The notes under the pieces are model-generated. The model did no database searches. It was not told where the DNA came from and saw only the letters and a list, made by a program, of their open reading frames with translations. From JAGDMS01 sp050015455 (lineage in GTDB: Bacteria; Desulfobacterota; Binatia; HRBIN30): a DNA stretch of 8,396 bases. Positions within the stretch are counted from its first letter, which is position 1, and every line of letters starts with the position of its first letter. Shown one piece after another: positions 1 to 6,070 of the stretch. Made by a program: the position numbers and the translations under genes. The DNA lies in assembly GCA_050015455.1 (NCBI GenBank), contig JBEKBJ010000165.1:1-8396 (forward strand). The letters run 5' to 3'.

Positions 1-50
1 CGGCCGTGCACCGACGTTTTCAAACGCCTCCTCCTTCTCTGCTCTCATCT

Positions 51-114
51 CCGGTCTCCTTTCGAAGACCGGACAGAATTTCCGGAATTCTTCCGGTCAG
101 AATTTCCGGAACCG
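51..114. repeat. Palindrome and 24-bp-period direct repeats upstream of the nuclease gene
   Basis: Two near-identical 19-mers lie 24 bp apart: CCGGACAGAATTTCCGGAA at 69-87 and CCGGTCAGAATTTCCGGAA at 93-111, with one mismatch. Each ends in the perfect palindrome TTCCGGAA (80-87 and 104-111). Just upstream, CCGGTCT (51-57) and AGACCGG (66-72) form a perfect 7-bp inverted repeat with an 8-nt loop, overlapping the first 19-mer. The block ends about 60 bp before the ATG at 175. Paired palindromic sites about two helical turns apart suggest operators for a dimeric regulator, but no regulator gene is visible. The remainder of positions 1-174 holds no gene that I can support. Confidence 0.6.
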
Positions 115-174
115 GCAGCGCCAAGTGCTTCTTCGAGCTGCGACGTCAGAAGATAGTGCCGGTGTGAGGCCAGC

Positions 175-1860
175 ATGAACATAGAAGACATCTTCCAGCG
201 AGCTACCTCGGGCTTCTCCCAAGTCCCCGAGGACTGGATGCCGGCCACTGGGACACGTGCTTTCGTGTTTGAGGACCCCATTCTCGTGTGGCTCGACTTC
301 CACGGCGAGGCGAACGGGTTCCAAAAGGACTCCTCTCCTTACGAGTTCACAGAGTTCATATTCGAAAAGGGGAGACAATTTGAGCACAAGTGGATTTCTG
401 AGATGGCTCCCGAGGCGGTGCGCGTGTGCTCGCATGCTTACGAAGGTCGCCGGGCCGAGAAGCTCCGCCAAACTCTCTATCTGATGGACCGCGGCACTCT
501 GGTGATCGCAGCCCCGGCCCTTTGGTGGGCGCCGGAGCGGGTATTCGGCGTGCCTGACCTCTTGGTTCACAGCAGCTGGTTCCGGGAACGCTTCCCGTCC
601 ATCGACCTACCGTCGGAGTCCACCGGCTGTTACGTGGTCTTCGACATGAAGTTCACGACAAAGCTCGACTCGTCAGAGAAGAAGCTCTCGCTTGCAACTT
701 TCGCAGCGCAAGTCCGTACCTATTCCTATATGGTTGGTCAGCTCGCCGGTGCAATGGCTCCTCGGGCCTTCCTCGTTTGCCGGGACCGCATCGACAATCC
801 GCTGGACGTCACGATCCACTCAGCCGTTGGGGGTCCACTCGACAATGACCTTCGGGGAATCCGCGATCGTTATCTCGACATCAAGCTCAACGGCTCAGGG
901 TACCGGCCAGGCATCGATCCACAGATCGCGACGAACCTCTCGAACTACCAAGACGATCCCTGGCATCCGGCAAAAATCGAGATCGCGCGCAACCGGGTAC
1001 CGGGTGGCGATCCGTGCCTCGTGTACGAGATCGGCACAACGCAGCGGCGGGGGCTTGCAGACCGAGGATTCGAGAGTCTGAAGGCCCTATTGGAAACACA
1101 GCCCGAGCAGCTTCCTCTCGAGTCCTGCAAGGGGCTCGGTGCTGCGAAGTGCCCGCGGATCCGGGCTGTCCTGCGAGCAAACCGGACAGGGACCGTTACT
1201 CCCAAGAGTTTTTCGCGCGTGCCAATCGCGAAGCCGTTCGAATTCTACGTGGACTTCGAGACCTTCAACAACCTCAACGTCGACTTCGACAAAGAATGGC
1301 CCGCGCTGCAAGGCTGTGAAATGATCTTCATGATCGGCCTCGCGTGGATTGAGGACGCGAATTGGCGGTATCGAGCGTTCATCGCTGACGCAGAGAGCCA
1401 GTCAGCCGAACGTCGGCTTCTGGAGGATTTCCAAGAATTCCTTCGCTCTCGAACGGACGGCCGGGTCACCGACGCCTCGTCAACAGTGCTCTTCCACTGG
1501 ACGAGCGCGGAGGTATGGCAGCTCCGGCGAGCCTGTGACCGGCAGGGCCTTGACGCGAGCCACGTGCTCCGGAACCTACCATGGTTAGATCTCCAAAAGG
1601 ACGTATTCCTCGCCGACTCCGTTGGCGTCCCGGGCGCGTGGAGTTACGGCCTCAAGGAGGTTGTGCGAGCGCTTGGCCTCGCGCACTGGCCTGGCGATCT
1701 TGACGACGGCCTTCGCGCCAGTGTCGCCGGATGGAAGAGCTATCAAACAAGTCAACCCCTCGAATCCGACCACATGAACATCGTGGCGTCGTACAACGAG
1801 GTCGATTGCAAGGCATTACACGAACTCGTCAAGTGGCTGCGCCGCCCGACAAGCCGATGA
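175..1860 (+). CDS. RecB/Cas4-like nuclease fused to an RNase H-like exonuclease domain (TM0106-type)
   Basis: This 561-residue protein looks like a DNA or RNA nuclease with two active-site regions. The first third carries PD-(D/E)XK features in RecB/Cas4 order: a helix with KGRQFE (residues 65-70), GVPD (125-128, D128), FDMK (156-159, D157 and K159), then Q179 and Y183 in QVRTYSY. A middle stretch (about 284-337) with LADRGFESL and KGLGAAKCPRI resembles helix-hairpin-helix DNA-binding segments. The last third starts with YVDFET (358-363, D360 and E362) and ends with YNEVDC (540-545, D544). This is the RNase H-like/DEDD pattern of the PF13482 (YprB-like) group, with D472 in WLDLQ a possible third acid. 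The start at 175 has GAGG at 166-169, five bases upstream. The order matches TM0106-family RecB-like putative nucleases, some of which carry a helicase that is absent here. Its biological role is unknown; defence or repair is my inference from the domains and the neighbourhood. The stop codon lies inside the following attC-like hairpin. Confidence 0.8.
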   Translation: MNIEDIFQRATSGFSQVPEDWMPATGTRAFVFEDPILVWLDFHGEANGFQKDSSPYEFTEFIFEKGRQFEHKWISEMAPEAVRVCSHAYEGRRAEKLRQTLYLMDRGTLVIAAPALWWAPERVFGVPDLLVHSSWFRERFPSIDLPSESTGCYVVFDMKFTTKLDSSEKKLSLATFAAQVRTYSYMVGQLAGAMAPRAFLVCRDRIDNPLDVTIHSAVGGPLDNDLRGIRDRYLDIKLNGSGYRPGIDPQIATNLSNYQDDPWHPAKIEIARNRVPGGDPCLVYEIGTTQRRGLADRGFESLKALLETQPEQLPLESCKGLGAAKCPRIRAVLRANRTGTVTPKSFSRVPIAKPFEFYVDFETFNNLNVDFDKEWPALQGCEMIFMIGLAWIEDANWRYRAFIADAESQSAERRLLEDFQEFLRSRTDGRVTDASSTVLFHWTSAEVWQLRRACDRQGLDASHVLRNLPWLDLQKDVFLADSVGVPGAWSYGLKEVVRALGLAHWPGDLDDGLRASVAGWKSYQTSQPLESDHMNIVASYNEVDCKALHELVKWLRRPTSR

Positions 1861-1909
1861 AGCTGCCGGTCGCCTTCGGTGCCCGCAGCTCATCGACGAG
1901 ACGCTAGGC
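1844..1909 (+). repeat. attC-like hairpin 1 (candidate integron recombination site)
   Basis: This 66-bp element spans the end of the nuclease gene. It has the part order of an integron attC: an R''-like box GCCCGAC (1844-1850, one mismatch to RYYYAAC), a 5-nt spacer, an arm GATGAAGCTGC (1856-1866), an 18-nt loop, the partner arm GCAGCTCATC (1885-1894), an 8-nt spacer, and an R'-like box GCTAGGC (1903-1909, one mismatch to GTTRRRY). The arms pair along 10 bp with a single extra A bulged out of the 5' arm, which resembles the extrahelical base of true attC sites. The R boxes pair poorly, so the site may be decayed. It could instead be a terminator-like hairpin, though no T-run follows. Confidence 0.42.
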
Positions 1910-2198
1910 GGCAAGAAGAACTGATGCCTCGACGGTTTCTGCTTTGGGATCACGACGGGGTGCTCGTCGACACGGAGCGCTGGTACTTCGAAGCGAATCG
2001 GACGGTCCTACGACGCCTCCAGATCGACCTTTCCGAACCGCAATATCTCGAATTCATGGCCGCCGGCCGGTCCCGTTGGGGTCTCGCACGCGAGCGCCAG
2101 TTGCCGGAGACCCGCATTCAGGTGCTGCGCGCTGCGCGTGACGCGCTCTACCAGGAGTTCCTGCAGACGAAACCCATCGAGATCGAGGGCGTTGCTGA
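1885..2198 (+). repeat. HAD repeat unit, copy 1 (5' part only)
   Basis: From GCAGCTCAT at 1885 to about 2198, this stretch is closely similar to 2871 onward and more loosely to 5386 onward. It covers the 3' half of the attC-like hairpin, the short leader, and the first 91 codons of the HAD gene. Homology stops abruptly after codon 91, where toxin-antitoxin sequence begins. Identity is high in the coding part and lower in the leader. Confidence 0.8.
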
Positions 2199-2295
2199 TC
2201 TCATTCGGAAGCTGAATCGTAGTCATGCAATATCAGCGGAGCCGTGCTACGAACACATCGGAGGTTGCCATGGACGCGCGGAAGTCAGATCTTGA
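1924..2295 (+). pseudogene. Truncated HAD-family hydrolase, copy 1
   Basis: Residues 1-91 match HAD copy 2 with seven differences (S2P, R39P, C51R, D53G, K59Q, G66Q, A67V). The match includes motif I WDHDGVL with nucleophile D9 and D11. After the IEIEGVA segment the reading frame runs about 31 unrelated codons and stops at 2293-2295, inside the antitoxin gene. The lost part carries the rest of the Rossmann core with motifs II, III (Lys) and IV (Glu-Asp), so a catalytic enzyme is not expected. The start at 1924 is chosen because it aligns with the other two copies; an in-frame ATG at 1879 lies inside the hairpin. The open frame could still yield a cap-domain-like fragment, but a broken gene is the simplest reading. 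Confidence 0.8.
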
Positions 2296-2509
2296 GCAGA
2301 AGGTCCTTCGACTATCAGCGACCCAGCGGGCGCGGTTGGCCCGCGTTCTTCTCGACAGCCTCGATGATGTGGCTGAAGAGGACGTTGAAACCGCATGGGC
2401 TGCGGAGGCCAAGCGTCGCTCTGAGGAACTTCGAAGTGGACGTGTGAAGGGACGGACGTCGGCTCAGGTGCACGCTCGGGCTCGCTCCGCACTTTCGGCC
2501 TTGAAGTGA
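2270..2509 (+). CDS. Type II antitoxin, addiction-module component family (PF09720/TIGR02574-like)
   Basis: This 79-residue protein would neutralise the toxin encoded directly downstream. The N-terminal segment with LRLSATQRARLARVLLDSL (residues 13-31) is the hallmark of this short antitoxin family. It is followed by an acidic stretch (DDVAEEDVE, 32-40), then W43, and a basic helix with KRRSEELRSGRVKGR (48-62) that resembles the family's 'W..E...R..E...G' pattern. The start at 2270 is set by GGAGG at 2260-2264, five bases upstream. An in-frame ATG at 2225 lacks such a site. The stop TGA (2507-2509) overlaps the toxin ATG by one base, as expected for a coupled TA operon. Members of such families usually bind the toxin, and the complex may repress its own promoter; no clear operator is visible in 2199-2269. 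Confidence 0.85.
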   Translation: MDARKSDLEQKVLRLSATQRARLARVLLDSLDDVAEEDVETAWAAEAKRRSEELRSGRVKGRTSAQVHARARSALSALK

Positions 2510-2811
2510 TGGAGGTTGTCTACCACCCGAAAGCCGATGATGAGGTGCTCGATTCAGCCCGGTTCTACGAACGGCGGAGTAAGGGCCTTGGCTGGCGATT
2601 CCTGAGAGCCGTACAAGAAGCGGAAGCGCGGATTCTGCGCTCGCCGTACGCGTTTGCCTTCCTCGACGACCCCATCCGGAAGTGCATGCTTGCCGGATTT
2701 CCCTTCAGCCTTCTGTTCCGAATCGACGGTGAAGGCCTCTTTGTCGTTGCCGTTGCGCATCAACGCCGGCGGCCGGGTTACTGGCGACGGCGATTGCGCA
2801 GTGGTGCATAA
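2509..2811 (+). CDS. Type II toxin, RelE/ParE superfamily
   Basis: This 100-residue protein has the shape and length of a RelE/ParE toxin (PF05016). It has an N-terminal strand with an HPKADDE segment (6-12), two helices with FYERRSKGLGWRFL (19-32) and a central EAEARIL helix. Then come strands with the family pattern FPFSLLFRIDGEGLFVVAVAH (64-84) and the C-terminal RRRPGYWRRRL (87-97), which is very typical of the subfamily paired with PF09720 antitoxins. RelE relatives cleave mRNA on the ribosome and ParE relatives poison gyrase; the sequence does not settle which applies here. I use ATG 2509, overlapping the antitoxin stop as TGATG; GTG 2506 is one codon longer. The stop TAA (2809-2811) lies inside the R''-like box of the next attC-like site, a layout common in integron cassettes. 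Confidence 0.87.
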   Translation: MEVVYHPKADDEVLDSARFYERRSKGLGWRFLRAVQEAEARILRSPYAFAFLDDPIRKCMLAGFPFSLLFRIDGEGLFVVAVAHQRRRPGYWRRRLRSGA

Positions 2812-2896
2812 CAAGTACCTCGAGTTGTCCGGCTTTAACTTCGCTGCAACTCGCGAGTGCCGCTGCGCCGGCCGCTCATACGCACGACGGTTAGGC
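2806..2896 (+). repeat. attC-like site 2 between the TA operon and HAD copy 2
   Basis: This 91-bp junction starts with GCATAAC (2806-2812), one mismatch from RYYYAAC, which contains the toxin stop codon. It ends with GTTAGGC (2890-2896), a perfect GTTRRRY box and the usual R' sequence of attC sites. The two boxes pair at six of seven positions. Inside, GAG (2822-2824) plus CCGGC (2829-2833) can pair with GCCGG (2867-2871) plus CTC (2875-2877), leaving a small asymmetric bulge. A second hairpin fits between them: GAGTTG (2822-2827) with CAACTC (2847-2852). The next gene starts 14 bp after the R' box, as cassette genes do. The internal arms are imperfect, so I call it a candidate. Confidence 0.5.
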
Positions 2897-3622
2897 GGCA
2901 AGAAAGACTGATGTCTCGACGGTTTCTGCTTTGGGATCACGACGGGGTGCTCGTCGACACGGAGCGCTGGTACTTCGAAGCGAATCGGACGGTCCTACGA
3001 CGCCTCCAGATCGACCTTTCCGAACGGCAGTACCTGGAATTCATGGCCGCCGGCCGTTCCTGTTGGGATCTCGCACGCGAGCGTAAGCTGCCGGAGACCC
3101 GCATTGGCGCACTTCGCGCGGCCCGTGACGCGCTCTACCAGGAGTTCCTGCAGACGAAACCCATCGAGATCGAGGGCGTTGCCGAGGTCCTTGCCGAACT
3201 GGCGCCTCACTACCGTATGGCCATCATCACGACCGCCCGTCGTCGCGACTTCGATCTCATCCACGCCCGCCGCAACTTGCTCGATCACTTCGAGTTCGTT
3301 CTCACCGTCGAGGACTACGCCCGGTGCAAACCCCATCCGGATCCTTATCTGGCGGGCCTCGCTCGCTTTGGCGCGCAGGGCCCCGATGCGCTCGTGATCG
3401 AGGACTCGGCACGCGGGCTGGCCGCGGCGCGCGCGGCCGGGCTGGACTGCCTCATCATCCAGAACCCCTTCACGGCCTCCCAGGATTTCAGCGGAGCGTG
3501 GCGAGTCGTCGATTCGGTGCGCCGGGTGCCGGAGCTGCTCGTCACCTGACTCCCGCTCACCTTTGCATGCAGCACTTCTTGTAGCGCCGCCCGCTGCCGC
3601 ACGGGCAGGGGGAAGCGGGATC
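2871..3622 (+). repeat. HAD repeat unit, copy 2 (full)
   Basis: This unit of roughly 750 bp contains the 3' half of attC-like site 2, a 14-bp leader, the complete HAD gene, a 7-bp gap, and the last 21 codons plus stop of the convergent SEC-C gene. It matches 5386-6136 throughout. Boundaries were judged by eye: on the right, similarity fades just before the Asp-Pro-Ala-Ser-Pro codons ahead of the SEC-C motif. Confidence 0.8.
2911..3549 (+). CDS. HAD-superfamily hydrolase, copy 2 (beta-phosphoglucomutase/phosphatase-like)
   Basis: This is a complete 212-residue HAD hydrolase of the small-cap subfamily I type. Motif I is WDHDGVL (8-14) with nucleophile D9 and general acid/base D11. The helical cap spans roughly residues 15-85. 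Motif II is IITTA (105-109). Motif III is K140 in CKPHPDPY. Motif IV is VIEDSARGLAAARAAG (162-177) with E164 and D165 for magnesium. Such enzymes dephosphorylate or isomerise small phosphorylated metabolites; the substrate cannot be read from sequence. The usual motif II Asn, present in copy 3 (N108), is Thr here, which may affect activity. ATG 2911 aligns with all three copies; upstream extension would run through the attC-like site. The Shine-Dalgarno is weak (AAGAAAG). The gene converges on the SEC-C gene with only 7 bp between stop codons, so transcripts are likely to overlap. Confidence 0.87.
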   Translation: MSRRFLLWDHDGVLVDTERWYFEANRTVLRRLQIDLSERQYLEFMAAGRSCWDLARERKLPETRIGALRAARDALYQEFLQTKPIEIEGVAEVLAELAPHYRMAIITTARRRDFDLIHARRNLLDHFEFVLTVEDYARCKPHPDPYLAGLARFGAQGPDALVIEDSARGLAAARAAGLDCLIIQNPFTASQDFSGAWRVVDSVRRVPELLVT

Positions 3623-5269
3623 GGGAGCGCGCTCGCCGGGCTGCGGGGCCCACCGGTGCTTCGCTGGCCGCGCCGTCCGCAGCGATGTCTCCGGCGGTTC
3701 GGCAGGAAACCGCGACGGGAACAACGGGCCCACCGGATCGACCAGCCCTTTTTGCAACATGTCGTTGTACTCGGCCACAAAGCCCTGCATCTGCGCCTCG
3801 TCCGCGATGTCAACCCCGCGCTCTTGTGCCAAAGCGACGAAGCCCTTGGCGAGTCCGAACCGTGACCGGTCGGCGGCGTAGCGGTAGAAGAGCGTCTGCT
3901 TCTCCCTGATGCAGCGCGCCATCGCCTGCGCCGCCCTCGGCGTCACTCGACCGCTCTCCCGCAACCACGCACAGAACGCGAGCAGGATCTCCGGCGTGCG
4001 CCGGACCATCTGCTCGTCCGCGGTCACCTTGCGCGGGAAATGATCGAGCAGGAAGTCCTCGATATCGGCAGCGGTGAAGCGGTCCAACCGGCCGTCGGCG
4101 TAGTCCAGCTTGTAGCGCAGCAGGGCGTCGCAGATGAACCCCGCGGCGTCAATCCAATCGATCCGCCCTTGCTCTAGTGTGGCGGTGGGGTGCTGAGCTT
4201 GGTCTTGTGCTTCGAGAAAGGCTTCCAGGAGTTGCGTCGCCTCCGATTCCCTTGCCTCGCCCTCGTCATCGTCGTCCTCCCCGTCATCCCACTGACAGTC
4301 TGGGTGTGGCGCGGTCACGCGCATGGTGAACGTGTCCACACCGAAGCGGACGGCGAACTCTTCGGTGATCGGCTGCGACAGCCCGGCGGCAAGCTGGTTG
4401 CGGTGCCGAGCGCAGAAGGCGGCCAGGCCTTCGGCGATTACGCTGACGCGCCGAACATCGCGTTCAGTGAGTGGCCGCAACAGTCTGTCAGCGTCGATGA
4501 GCATGACGCGCGGATAGGCGTTCGGCCCCGCCACCTCCCAGCCGTGTCGTGCAATCTCGCGCCGCATGGCTTTCGGGATGTCGCTGCGGCGATCGAAGTT
4601 CAAAGACAGAATGCCGGTGCCGAGGTCCTCCGGCAAATCCCCGGTTTCTTCAAGCACCGCAGCCATGGCCTCCATTGCCCGGTGGCTCTCTACCGAGTCG
4701 TAGATGAGCACGCCGAAGCTCTCGCCGAGCGCGCCGATCACCGACACGCACGCGCCCTTAGTCGCGAACTCGCGAACATCCACGCTGAGTAAATGCGAGT
4801 CCCAGAGCACCTGCCAAGGCGCAACCCGATAGAGCCGCGCCGCCGCTTGGAAGAACGCGGCGACTGTGTCTGGGGAAACCCGGCCGCCCTCGAAGTAGCT
4901 CGCCGCCTCGCCCCTTCCCTCGGGCAGCGTCTCAGCCATTAGGCGGACGATCGCGTCCAGTTCCGGAGTGGGCGCCGTGTCGATGCGAACGCCCGTGCCG
5001 ACGACCTCACGCAGCCCTTCGACGAGCGCCGGATCAGCGACGCGGATGCGATCGGGACGCCGGCGCGGTCCCATCATCGGCTTGTCCAACGCCTGCGTCA
5101 GGCAGTCCGCCACAGCGGAAATGGGCTCCGATGGGTGGACGACCGTCGAGCCCACGATGACGTCGGTTCCGCTCTCCAGCCACAAGATGATGTCGGGCCG
5201 ATACGGTTCACCCTCGGTGATGTACATCGGTGCTACAAGCCTGCCGCCGACCCATTCCCTCTGTTCCAT
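3557..5269 (-). CDS. Uncharacterised 570-residue protein with C-terminal SEC-C zinc motif
   Basis: I do not recognise the full-length family. The one firm motif is the C-terminal SEC-C: CPCGSG (555-560) and KKCC (564-567), giving C555, C557, C566 and C567 as probable zinc ligands. SEC-C tails occur on SecA, where they help bind SecB and ribosomes, and on many proteins of unknown role. An acidic linker (DDGEDDDDEGEARESE, 328-343) separates an N-terminal region of about 325 residues from a mostly helical C-terminal region. The segment around ACVSVIGALGESFGVLIYD (173-191) looks like a folded alpha/beta core and recalls DUF6930/DUF7309-like proteins, from memory only. No signal peptide or membrane segment is visible. 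ATG 5269 has AAGGG upstream on the minus strand. The gene is the only intact minus-strand gene here and sits between HAD copies 2 and 3. A copy of its tail recurs after copy 3. Confidence 0.8.
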   Translation of the reverse strand: MEQREWVGGRLVAPMYITEGEPYRPDIILWLESGTDVIVGSTVVHPSEPISAVADCLTQALDKPMMGPRRRPDRIRVADPALVEGLREVVGTGVRIDTAPTPELDAIVRLMAETLPEGRGEAASYFEGGRVSPDTVAAFFQAAARLYRVAPWQVLWDSHLLSVDVREFATKGACVSVIGALGESFGVLIYDSVESHRAMEAMAAVLEETGDLPEDLGTGILSLNFDRRSDIPKAMRREIARHGWEVAGPNAYPRVMLIDADRLLRPLTERDVRRVSVIAEGLAAFCARHRNQLAAGLSQPITEEFAVRFGVDTFTMRVTAPHPDCQWDDGEDDDDEGEARESEATQLLEAFLEAQDQAQHPTATLEQGRIDWIDAAGFICDALLRYKLDYADGRLDRFTAADIEDFLLDHFPRKVTADEQMVRRTPEILLAFCAWLRESGRVTPRAAQAMARCIREKQTLFYRYAADRSRFGLAKGFVALAQERGVDIADEAQMQGFVAEYNDMLQKGLVDPVGPLFPSRFPAEPPETSLRTARPAKHRWAPQPGERAPDPASPCPCGSGRRYKKCCMQR

Positions 5270-5310
5270 GCCGCCCTTCCCGCCGCGTCCGAATCGATGT
5301 GTGGAAGTGG

Positions 5311-5340
5311 ACCGTATCCGAACGTCGAGGCCGAAATCAA
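5311..5340 (-). promoter_or_regulatory. Candidate promoter for the SEC-C gene
   Basis: On the minus strand, TTGATT (5340-5335) and TACGGT (5316-5311) are separated by 18 bp, about 40 bp upstream of the ATG at 5269. The -35 is close to consensus and the -10 is poor. A second, similarly spaced TTGACG/TACGGT pair precedes the nucleotidyltransferase gene. This is a weak prediction in GC-rich DNA. Confidence 0.22.
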
Positions 5341-5342
5341 TA

Positions 5343-5411
5343 GGTCATCAGAGGCACGATCTGCCGAGTTACGAAATCCGTGCATCGGCCGCTTGACCCC
5401 ACGACGCTGGC
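5343..5411 (+). repeat. attC-like hairpin 3 before HAD copy 3 (degenerate)
   Basis: The arm GGTCATCAGAGG (5343-5354) can pair with CCGCTTGACC (5389-5398): five pairs, a two-base bulge, then four of five further pairs. Eight bases later comes GCTGGC (5406-5411), at the place where copies 1 and 2 have GCTAGGC and GTTAGGC. No convincing R'' box lies upstream; GCCGAAA at 5330 is the nearest. Within the loop, GCACG/CGTGC (5355-5359/5379-5383) and GCCGA/TCGGC (5363-5367/5385-5389) give further pairing options. The rest of the 155-bp space between the two divergent genes holds only the promoter-like element noted separately. Confidence 0.25.
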
Positions 5412-5424
5412 GAGCAAAAAACTG

Positions 5425-6063
5425 ATGTCTCGACGGTTTCTGCTCTGGGATCACGACGGCGTCCTCGTCGACACGGAGCGCTGGTACTTCGAAGCGACTC
5501 GGGCAGTCCTACAGCGACTCCAAATCGATCTTTCCGAATCGCAGTACCTCGAATTCATGGCCGCCGGCCGCTCCTGTTGGGATCTCGCACGCGAGCGTCA
5601 GCTGCCGGAGACCCGCATTAACGCACTGCGCGCTGCGCGTGACGCGCTCTACCAGGAGTTCCTGCAGACGAAACCCATCGAGATCGAGGGCGTTGCTGAG
5701 GTTCTTGCCGAACTGGCACCGCGCTATCGTATGGCCATCATCACGAATGCCCGTCGTTGCGACTTCGATCTCATCCACGCCCGCCGCAACCTGCTCCATC
5801 ACTTCGAGTTTGTCCTCACCGTCGAGGACTACGCCCGGTGCAAACCCCAACCAGATCCCTATCTGGCGGGCCTCGCTCGCTTCGGCGCGCAGAGCACCGA
5901 TGCGCTCGTGATCGAGGACTCGGCACGCGGGCTGGCCGCGGCGCGCGCGGCCGGGTTGGACTGCCTCATCATCCAGAACCCTTTCACGGCCTCCCAGGAT
6001 TTCAGCGGAGCGTGGCGGGTCGTCGATTCGGTGCGCCGGGTGCCGGAGCTGCTTGTCCCCTGA
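5425..6063 (+). CDS. HAD-superfamily hydrolase, copy 3
   Basis: This complete 212-residue paralogue of the 2911-3549 gene has 14 substitutions by direct comparison. All HAD motifs are intact: D9/D11 in WDHDGVL, motif II IITNA with the classical T107-N108 pair, K140 in CKPQPDPY, and E164/D165 in VIEDSARG. It therefore looks the more canonical of the two full copies and is likely a magnesium-dependent phosphatase or phosphomutase for a small substrate. Substitutions cluster at N25T, T27A and R30Q in the cap, and at T108N, R112C, D125H and H142Q around the active-site loops, so substrate choice could differ between copies. The leader has lost several bases relative to the other copies and has no clear Shine-Dalgarno site. 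The gene diverges from the intact SEC-C gene and converges on a SEC-C tail remnant 7 bp beyond its stop. Confidence 0.86.
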   Translation: MSRRFLLWDHDGVLVDTERWYFEATRAVLQRLQIDLSESQYLEFMAAGRSCWDLARERQLPETRINALRAARDALYQEFLQTKPIEIEGVAEVLAELAPRYRMAIITNARRCDFDLIHARRNLLHHFEFVLTVEDYARCKPQPDPYLAGLARFGAQSTDALVIEDSARGLAAARAAGLDCLIIQNPFTASQDFSGAWRVVDSVRRVPELLVP

Positions 6064-6070
6064 CTCCCGT

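Noticed and set aside
2197..2204. GATCTCAT shared between the copy 1 junction and 3253-3260 in copy 2, as a microhomology deletion point
   Set aside because: The sequence after the shared 8-mer does not continue to match copy 2, so an internal HAD deletion at this point is not supported.
2995..3813. Long minus-strand open frame opposite HAD copy 2, and a similar one at 5509-6402 opposite copy 3
   Set aside because: Both mirror the HAD coding sequence in GC-rich DNA, have Arg/Gly/Ala-rich composition and no recognisable motif. The plus-strand HAD motifs explain these stretches.
4190..4792. Plus-strand open frame inside the SEC-C gene with a hydrophobic N-terminus
   Set aside because: It lies wholly within the minus-strand 570-residue gene and has no ribosome site or domain signal. 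The apparent membrane segment comes from the antisense of an acidic/Glu-rich stretch.
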